From Actinomycetes bacterium (GTDB lineage: Bacteria > Actinomycetota > Actinomycetes > S36-B12), in contig JAHECS010000010.1 in NCBI GenBank assembly GCA_024641635.1, positions 1 to 64,000 of the forward strand: DNA of 64,000 nucleotides, written 5' to 3'. Every line of letters begins with the position of its first letter. Within the stretch, counting starts at the first letter, position 1. Both the position numbers and the translations under genes were made by a program. The notes under the pieces were generated by a model, which ran no database searches, had not been told where the DNA came from, and saw only the letters and a program-made list of their open reading frames with translations. This document shows, piece after piece, positions 58,630 through 64,000 of this stretch.

Positions 58630-59303
58630 GCGACCGCGTACGTGGGCTCGCGGCGCTTGACGTGGGCGATGACGCGGTAGGTGACGGGCAGCAGCACGAC
58701 CTCGAGAAGGGTCTTGTAGACGTAGCCGACGAGGACGTAGTTCCAGAACTCCGCACCAGTGATGATCCCGTAGAAGGCGATCGTGCAGAAGACCAGCGTG
58801 TCGGCGAACTCGCCGACGGCGGTCGACCCGATGAGGCGCAGCCAGAGCGCCTTCTCCTTGGTGCGCTCCTTGATCCGCACGAGGACGTAGGCGTTGAGCA
58901 GCTGGCCGACGAGGAAGCCGCACACGCTGGCGAGCACGATCCGGGGGACGAAGCCGAGGACGGATTCGAACGCCTCCTGGTTGGGCCAGTCGGCCGCCGG
59001 TGGGGACAGCTGGACGAGCCAGAAGGTGATGGCGGCGAGGACGGACATCGCGAAGCCCAGGAGGATCGCCCGACGCGCGGCCTTCAACCCGTACACCTCG
59101 CTCAGGACGTCCCCGACGATGTAGGTGAGCGGGAACAGGAACGCGCCGCCGTCGGTGATGATCGGTCCGAAGGCGATGAGCTTGACCGCGCCGATGTTGG
59201 AGATCAGGAGCAGCCCGACGAACACCGCGACGACGACGGGGTAGACCCCGGAGCCGGTCATGGCGTAGTGGACGCGGCCGCTCGCGGGAGTGGGATTGTT
59301 CAT
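58626..59303 (-). CDS. yhhQ: Queuosine precursor transporter, YhhQ family
   Basis: 225 aa; DGGAFLFPLTYIVGDVLSEVYGLKAARRAILLGF; GEFADTLVFCTIAFYG; convergent with tgt. Confidence 0.92.
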   Translation of the reverse strand: MNNPTPASGRVHYAMTGSGVYPVVVAVFVGLLLISNIGAVKLIAFGPIITDGGAFLFPLTYIVGDVLSEVYGLKAARRAILLGFAMSVLAAITFWLVQLSPPAADWPNQEAFESVLGFVPRIVLASVCGFLVGQLLNAYVLVRIKERTKEKALWLRLIGSTAVGEFADTLVFCTIAFYGIITGAEFWNYVLVGYVYKTLLEVVLLPVTYRVIAHVKRREPTYAVA

Positions 59304-59304
59304 G

Positions 59305-59380
59305 TGGCGCCCCCGGCAGGATTCGAACCTGCGACCTTCGGTACCGGAAACCGGCGCTCTATCCCCTGAGCTACGGGGGC
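59305..59380 (-). tRNA. tRNA-Arg(CCG), CCA encoded
   Basis: Reverse: GCCCCCG-TA-GCTC-AGGGGATA-GAGC-G-CCGGT-TTCCGGT-ACCGA-AGGTC-GCAGG-TTCGAAT-CCTGC-CGGGGGC-G-CCA; anticodon CCG, T33 present; 27-43 is a C-A mismatch. Confidence 0.95.
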
Positions 59381-59448
59381 TCGGGCCGGATCAGGCTACC
59401 AGCGGGGCGGGCCCCGTCCACCGGCGCTCCGTCCGCAAGGATGGCGGG

Positions 59449-60318
59449 GTGAGAGCACGCGCCCAGCACCTCTTTGAATGGGGTTCCCGCCTGGCCGCGG
59501 ACTACGGCCGTACGCGGGCGTCGCTGGCGGCCGGAGGGCTCGCCTACTTCGTGGCGCTGTCCATCGCCCCGGCGGCGCTGGCCTTCGGGGCCATTGCCGG
59601 GATCGTCCTCAGCCCCGAGGACGTCCGTGCTGCGCTGGAATTCCTCGCCGACCGTGCGCCGGACAACCTCGGGGACCTCAAGCCCGTCGCCGACGCGCTC
59701 GTGGCGACCATCGCGAACGCGTCCTCAGGTGCGTTCACCCTCACCACCGTCATCAGCGTCCTCGTCGCTGCGTACGCGGCGTCCAAGGTGGTGTTCGGAC
59801 TCCGGATGGCGATGAACACGGTGTTCAGCGTGAACGAGACCCGCAGCGGGCTGGTGGAGCGCGGCATCGCCACAGTCGTGACCCTCCTTGGGATGGTCGC
59901 CGCGGTGGCACTCGTCATCCTCCTGACGATCGTGCCCCGCGTGGCCGGCTGGCTGGGGTTCGACGCCACGCCGATCACGACCGTCAGCATCCCGGTCACG
60001 TGGGTCGTGATAGCGGCTCTGGTGTTCGTGTCCGTCAGGTGGATCATCGGCCACGCCCCAGACCGCCGCGAGCCGGTCGGCTGGCTGTCCCCCGGCCCGT
60101 GGGTGGCCACCTTGGGCATCGTCGGCTCGACGGTGGGCGTCGATGTCTACGCGCGCTTCTCGACGAGCCTGGGAGCTGCCGTCCTGGTGTTCGGCACGGC
60201 GGTGGTGATCCTGCTGTGGCTGTACCTGTGCTTCGTGGCGCTTCTTCTCGGCGCGATCATCGAGGCCGATGGGATCAGGACGAGAACCAGCGTGGCGGAC
60301 CGGCCACCAGTCCCGTGA
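59449..60318 (+). CDS. YihY/BrkB family membrane protein
   Basis: RASLAAGGLAYFVALSIAPAALAFGAIAGIV; GTG start at 59449 avoids overlap with the tRNA. Confidence 0.88.
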   Translation: MRARAQHLFEWGSRLAADYGRTRASLAAGGLAYFVALSIAPAALAFGAIAGIVLSPEDVRAALEFLADRAPDNLGDLKPVADALVATIANASSGAFTLTTVISVLVAAYAASKVVFGLRMAMNTVFSVNETRSGLVERGIATVVTLLGMVAAVALVILLTIVPRVAGWLGFDATPITTVSIPVTWVVIAALVFVSVRWIIGHAPDRREPVGWLSPGPWVATLGIVGSTVGVDVYARFSTSLGAAVLVFGTAVVILLWLYLCFVALLLGAIIEADGIRTRTSVADRPPVP

Positions 60319-60562
60319 CGAAGGCGGCCGCAGCCGCCGCGAAGCCCATGTCGAGGGCGTCGGTCCAGGGCGTGAACACCCCGAACAGCCAGGCACCGAC
60401 GCCGGTCACCGCGGCCGCGCCCACGGAGAACGCCACCCGGCCGCCGGGTTTGGCGTCGTCGGTCCGCGCCACCTCGTCCTTGGGCGTTGGCGTGGGGGCG
60501 GGTGTGCCCCCCTTGGCGGCGTCGATCTCCCGCAGGAGCCGTTCGATCTCGTCCTCGGCCAT
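60275..60562 (-). CDS. Small membrane protein, unknown
   Basis: 95 aa: MAEDEIERLLREIDAAKGG..., two hydrophobic helices; 3' end overlaps the BrkB gene antisense by 44 nt. Confidence 0.6.
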   Translation of the reverse strand: MAEDEIERLLREIDAAKGGTPAPTPTPKDEVARTDDAKPGGRVAFSVGAAAVTGVGAWLFGVFTPWTDALDMGFAAAAAAFVTGLVAGPPRWFSS

Positions 60563-60678
60563 GCCCACATTGTGCCCCGGCGCGCGAATTCTTGGCCCGG
60601 CGAGGTTTGGACCATCGACCCGGCGGGCATACCGCGCGTGTCCGGGCCGAGGGTCGGGGGACCGAAGGCCAGGACAGC

Positions 60679-60710
60679 AGAAGGGCCCCGCCGGCTGGCG
60701 GGGCCCTTCT
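60679..60710. terminator. Intrinsic-type terminator hairpin
   Basis: AGAAGGGCCCCGCC-GGCT-GGCGGGGCCCTTCT, perfect 14-bp stem. Confidence 0.85.
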
Positions 60711-60856
60711 CATCTGGTCGAGCACGTCTGGTCCCTGGGGGGCGAAGTCGGTCGGCGACACCTCGGCGCGGCCCTGCTAGTCCGGCGGTTCCCGGGCCGG
60801 ACCGGAGCCGCTCAGGGCCCGATTCGTGGGGGAACCACCGTCGGTAGGCTCGCGCC

Positions 60857-62515
60857 GTGACCGCCGACGAGCTCGCCGCTGCCGTGACCCGGATCGTGTC
60901 CGAGCTGGCGGCTGAAGGCCTGCTGGTGATCGAAGCGGTCCCTGAGGTGCGGATCGATCGTCCCAAGTCCCGCGAGCACGGCGACTACGCAACGAACGTG
61001 GCCCTGGCCCTGGCGAAGAGCGCCGGGATGCCGCCCCGGGACCTGGCAGCGATGCTGGCCGAGCGACTGGCACAGACGTCGGGGATCGCCAGCGCGGAGG
61101 TCGCCGGGCCCGGCTTCGTCAACGTCCGCCTCGAGAGTGCCGCGCAGGGCGAGCTGGCACGCACGGTCGTGGTCTCGGGCGACCTGTGGGGTCATGGCAC
61201 GGCACTCGCGGGCCGGGTGGCCAACGTCGAGTTCATCTCCGCCAACCCCACGGGACCGATCCACCTGGGTCACACCCGATGGGCGGCCGTCGGCGATGCC
61301 ATCGCCAGGGTGCTGGCCGCGGCGGGTGCGGTGGTCAGCAAGGAGTTCTACATCAACGACCGCGGCGCGCAGATGGACAAGTTCGGCGAGTCCGTCATGG
61401 CGCTGGCGCACGGGCGCCCGGTGCCCGAGGACGGCTACCACGGTGGCTACGTCCTCGACCTCGCCGCGGAGATCGTCGACGCGAACCCCGGCATCACGTC
61501 GCTGCCCGAGGAGGAGCAGCTGGCCGCCTTCCGTGAGGCCGCCTACGCACGCCAGCTGGACCAGCAGCGGATGGTCCTCGATCTCTTCCGGACGCACTTC
61601 GACGTGTGGGCATCCGAGCGGGCCCTGCACGAGTCGGGCGCCGTCGAGCGCGGCCTCGCCCGTCTCCGCGAGCAGGGCCATGTGTACGAGCTGGAGGGCG
61701 CCGTCTGGCTGCGCACGACGGACTTCGGGGACGACAAGGACCGCGTTCTCGTCCGGTCGGACGGCTCCTACACCTACTTCGCGTCCGACACCGCGTACTA
61801 CGTGGACAAGCGGGCGCGCGGATTCGACCTCAACATCTACCTGCTCGGCGCCGACCACCACGGCTACGTCAACCGGCTCCGGGCCGTCGCGGCCTGTGCC
61901 GGCGACGACATGGATGACAACGTCGAGGTGCTGATCGGGCAGCTGGTCAAGATCACCCGCGAGGGCGAGGAGGTCAAGCTCTCGAAGCGCGCCGGCACCA
62001 TCGTCACGCTCGATGACCTTGTCCAGGAGGTCGGCGTCGACGCGGCCCGCTACACGCTGTCGCGGTACCCGGTGGACTCGCCGCTGACCCTCGATCTCGC
62101 CGAGATGATCAAGGCGACCAACGACAACCCGGTCTTCTATGTGCAGTACGCGCACGCCCGCATCGCGTCCGTCCTGCGCAACGCGGCCGAGCTGGGCATC
62201 GACTGGCGCGCGCTCGAGTTCGACCCGTCGCTCCTCGACCACGAGCGGGAGAACAACCTGCTCGGGATGCTGGGCGAGTTCCCCCGCGTGGTGGCCAGTG
62301 CTGCCGAGCTGCGCGAGCCGCACCGGGTGGCCCGCTACCTGGAGGACCTCGCCACCGCCTACCACCGGTTCTACGACGTGTGCTGGGTCCTTCCTCGGGG
62401 CGACGAGGAGCTGGCGCCGCTGCACGTGGCACGACTGTGGCTGTGCGCGGCGTCGCGGCAGACGATCGCCAACGGGCTCGACCTGCTCGGCGTCAGCGCG
62501 CCCGAGCGGATGTAA
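60857..62515 (+). CDS. argS: Arginyl-tRNA synthetase
   Basis: FISANPTGPIHLGHTRWAAVGDAIARVL (HIGH motif HLGH), EVKLSKRAGTIVTLDDL, C-terminal anticodon-binding region. Confidence 0.97.
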   Translation: MTADELAAAVTRIVSELAAEGLLVIEAVPEVRIDRPKSREHGDYATNVALALAKSAGMPPRDLAAMLAERLAQTSGIASAEVAGPGFVNVRLESAAQGELARTVVVSGDLWGHGTALAGRVANVEFISANPTGPIHLGHTRWAAVGDAIARVLAAAGAVVSKEFYINDRGAQMDKFGESVMALAHGRPVPEDGYHGGYVLDLAAEIVDANPGITSLPEEEQLAAFREAAYARQLDQQRMVLDLFRTHFDVWASERALHESGAVERGLARLREQGHVYELEGAVWLRTTDFGDDKDRVLVRSDGSYTYFASDTAYYVDKRARGFDLNIYLLGADHHGYVNRLRAVAACAGDDMDDNVEVLIGQLVKITREGEEVKLSKRAGTIVTLDDLVQEVGVDAARYTLSRYPVDSPLTLDLAEMIKATNDNPVFYVQYAHARIASVLRNAAELGIDWRALEFDPSLLDHERENNLLGMLGEFPRVVASAAELREPHRVARYLEDLATAYHRFYDVCWVLPRGDEELAPLHVARLWLCAASRQTIANGLDLLGVSAPERM

Positions 62516-62521
62516 CCCCCT

Positions 62522-62578
62522 CGACCTTGAGGTTGGCGCCCCCGGAACGGCCCCTGGGCGCCCGCAACCTCAAGGTCG
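62522..62578. repeat. Long imperfect inverted repeat between argS and lysA
   Basis: CGACCTTGAGGTTG-GCGCCC...GGGCGC-ccg-CAACCTCAAGGTCG: 14-bp plus 6-bp perfect stems with a 3-nt bulge. Confidence 0.85.
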
Positions 62579-62614
62579 GCGGGGCTCGGCGCGGTCATGG
62601 CCTAGCCTTCCGTC

Positions 62615-64000
62615 ATGCGCGCGCACCCGGCCGGCCCGCTCCATGCCGACGTCGTCTCCGACCATGCGGCCGTGGCCCGACCCACATCGGCCGAGGAGTT
62701 GAACCGACTCTCACCGGCGGTGTGGCCGTCGTCCGCCCGGCGCAACAGCGAGGGAGCGATCGAGATCGGCGGGGTCGACGTCCGTGACGCAGCAGCGGAG
62801 TTCGGCACGCCGTTGTTCGTGTTCGACGAGGACGACCTCCGTGCCCGCGCGCGGAACTACCGAGAGGCGTACGTCGGAGTAGGAGCGCGGCTGGTCTACT
62901 ACGCGGCCAAGGCGTTCCTCACGACGGCCGTGGCTCGCATCGTCACCGATGAGGGGCTGGGCGTCGACGTGGCCTCGGGTGGCGAGCTCGCTGTGGCCCT
63001 TCGCGCGGGCGTGCCGGGCGAGCGCATCCTCATGCACGGCAACAACAAGTCGATGGCGGAGATCGAGGCGGCGGTCGAGGCCGGGGTGGGGCGGATCGTC
63101 GTCGACTCCTTCGACGATGTCGTGCGTATCGCCGACGCCGCTGCTCGCGCCGGTGTCGTCCAGTCCGTCCTGGTCCGGGTGACCGTCGGCGTCGAGGCGC
63201 ACACGCACGAGTTCATCGCGACGGCGCACGAGGACCAGAAGTTCGGCCTGTCCGTATCCTCGGGCGCCGCTGAGGAGGCGGTGCGGCGAATCGCCAAGCT
63301 GCCGAGCCTGGATCTGCGCGGCCTGCACTCGCACATCGGCTCGCAGATCTTCGACGCCGCGGGTTTCGAGGTGGCCGCCGCGAGAGTCGTCAGCGTCGCG
63401 CAGCGGATCTGGGACGAGCAGGGCATCGAGGTGGAGGAGCTCAACCTCGGGGGCGGCATGGGCATCGCCTACCTCGAGTCGGACGACCCTCTGGACGTGG
63501 TCGACATGGCGGCGCAGATCGGCGACATCGTCGGCAAGCAGTGCGCCGCGGAGGGAATCCCGATGCCGGCGCTTGCCTTCGAGCCCGGTCGCGCGATCGT
63601 CGGCCCTGCAGCCGTCACGGTCTACGAGGTCGGGACGGTCAAGCCGGTCGAGCTCGACCGTGGCCTGGTGCGTACCTACGTCTCGGTCGACGGGGGCATG
63701 AGCGACAACATCCGCACGGCCCTCTACGACGCTGAGTACTCGGTGGTGCTGGCCTCGAGGGAGTCGTCGGCGGACCCGACCCTCTGCCGGGTCGTGGGCA
63801 AGCACTGCGAGTCGGGCGACATCGTGGTGCGGGATGCCTGGCTCCCGGGGGACCTGGCTGCTGGCGACCTGCTCGCCGTGGCCGCGACCGGCGCGTACTG
63901 CCGGTCGATGGCCTCCAACTACAACTACCTGCCGCGGCCGGCCGTCGTCGCTGCCCGCGACGGGCAGACCACGGTGTTCCTGCGCCGCGAGACGCTCGAC
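62615..64000 (+). CDS. lysA: Diaminopimelate decarboxylase, 3' end beyond the window
   Basis: Translation from ATG 62615: ...FGTPLFVFDEDDLRARARNYREAY...VYYAAKAFLTTAVARIV...LHSHIGSQIFD...LNLGGGMGIAY...EPGRAIVGPAAVTVYEVGTVK...VDGGMSDNIR. Open to the window edge, so absent from the ORF track. Confidence 0.95.
   Translation, partial: MRAHPAGPLHADVVSDHAAVARPTSAEELNRLSPAVWPSSARRNSEGAIEIGGVDVRDAAAEFGTPLFVFDEDDLRARARNYREAYVGVGARLVYYAAKAFLTTAVARIVTDEGLGVDVASGGELAVALRAGVPGERILMHGNNKSMAEIEAAVEAGVGRIVVDSFDDVVRIADAAARAGVVQSVLVRVTVGVEAHTHEFIATAHEDQKFGLSVSSGAAEEAVRRIAKLPSLDLRGLHSHIGSQIFDAAGFEVAAARVVSVAQRIWDEQGIEVEELNLGGGMGIAYLESDDPLDVVDMAAQIGDIVGKQCAAEGIPMPALAFEPGRAIVGPAAVTVYEVGTVKPVELDRGLVRTYVSVDGGMSDNIRTALYDAEYSVVLASRESSADPTLCRVVGKHCESGDIVVRDAWLPGDLAAGDLLAVAATGAYCRSMASNYNYLPRPAVVAARDGQTTVFLRRETLD

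Noticed and set aside
59290-60318. 342-aa BrkB ORF start at 59290
   Set aside because: Would run through the tRNA-Arg gene; GTG at 59449 gives the normal N-terminus.
60812-62425. 537-aa minus-strand ORF opposite argS
   Set aside because: Shadow of argS with no recognisable motif.
62711-63805. 364-aa minus-strand ORF opposite lysA
   Set aside because: lysA reads through on the plus strand; the track lists the shadow only because lysA runs off the window.

Overview
High-GC actinobacterial chromosome segment, probably Nocardioidaceae-like (inference only). It is densely packed with housekeeping and accessory genes. I found no IS element, prophage or CRISPR array. Recognisable blocks: fbiC (F420), SulP-P450, hisN, rsgA, aroA, a copper/DyP cassette (CopC, Tat DyP peroxidase, PCu(A)C), SRAP (yedK), sigR/sigH with its ZAS anti-sigma, a biotinyl carrier, an amidohydrolase plus urease-like pair (fused ureAB and divergent ureC, no accessory genes in the window), pdtaS, whiB1, a sigF-type sigma with an RsbW-like kinase, sodN/sodX, malic enzyme, kgd, an ABC exporter, an L,D-transpeptidase, an oleA-oleBC-oleD olefin cluster, tgt, yhhQ, tRNA-Arg(CCG), argS and lysA (truncated by the window end). 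The most unusual signal is an exact 20-bp dispersed repeat, CCGAGTGGTCACTGCGCGCA, seen six times. Three copies lie in frame inside copC as part of a 57-bp tandem unit encoding the linker. Three lie in the kgd/ABC intergenic region, where two form a perfect 20-bp-stem hairpin. The window also has a left-truncated surface protein with ~84-aa repeats that the ORF track misses, a GGAAT-N18-GTT SigR-type promoter upstream of sigR, and a tRNA whose CCA end is 1 nt from the yhhQ start codon. All calls were made by reading sequence and translations. No database search was run.
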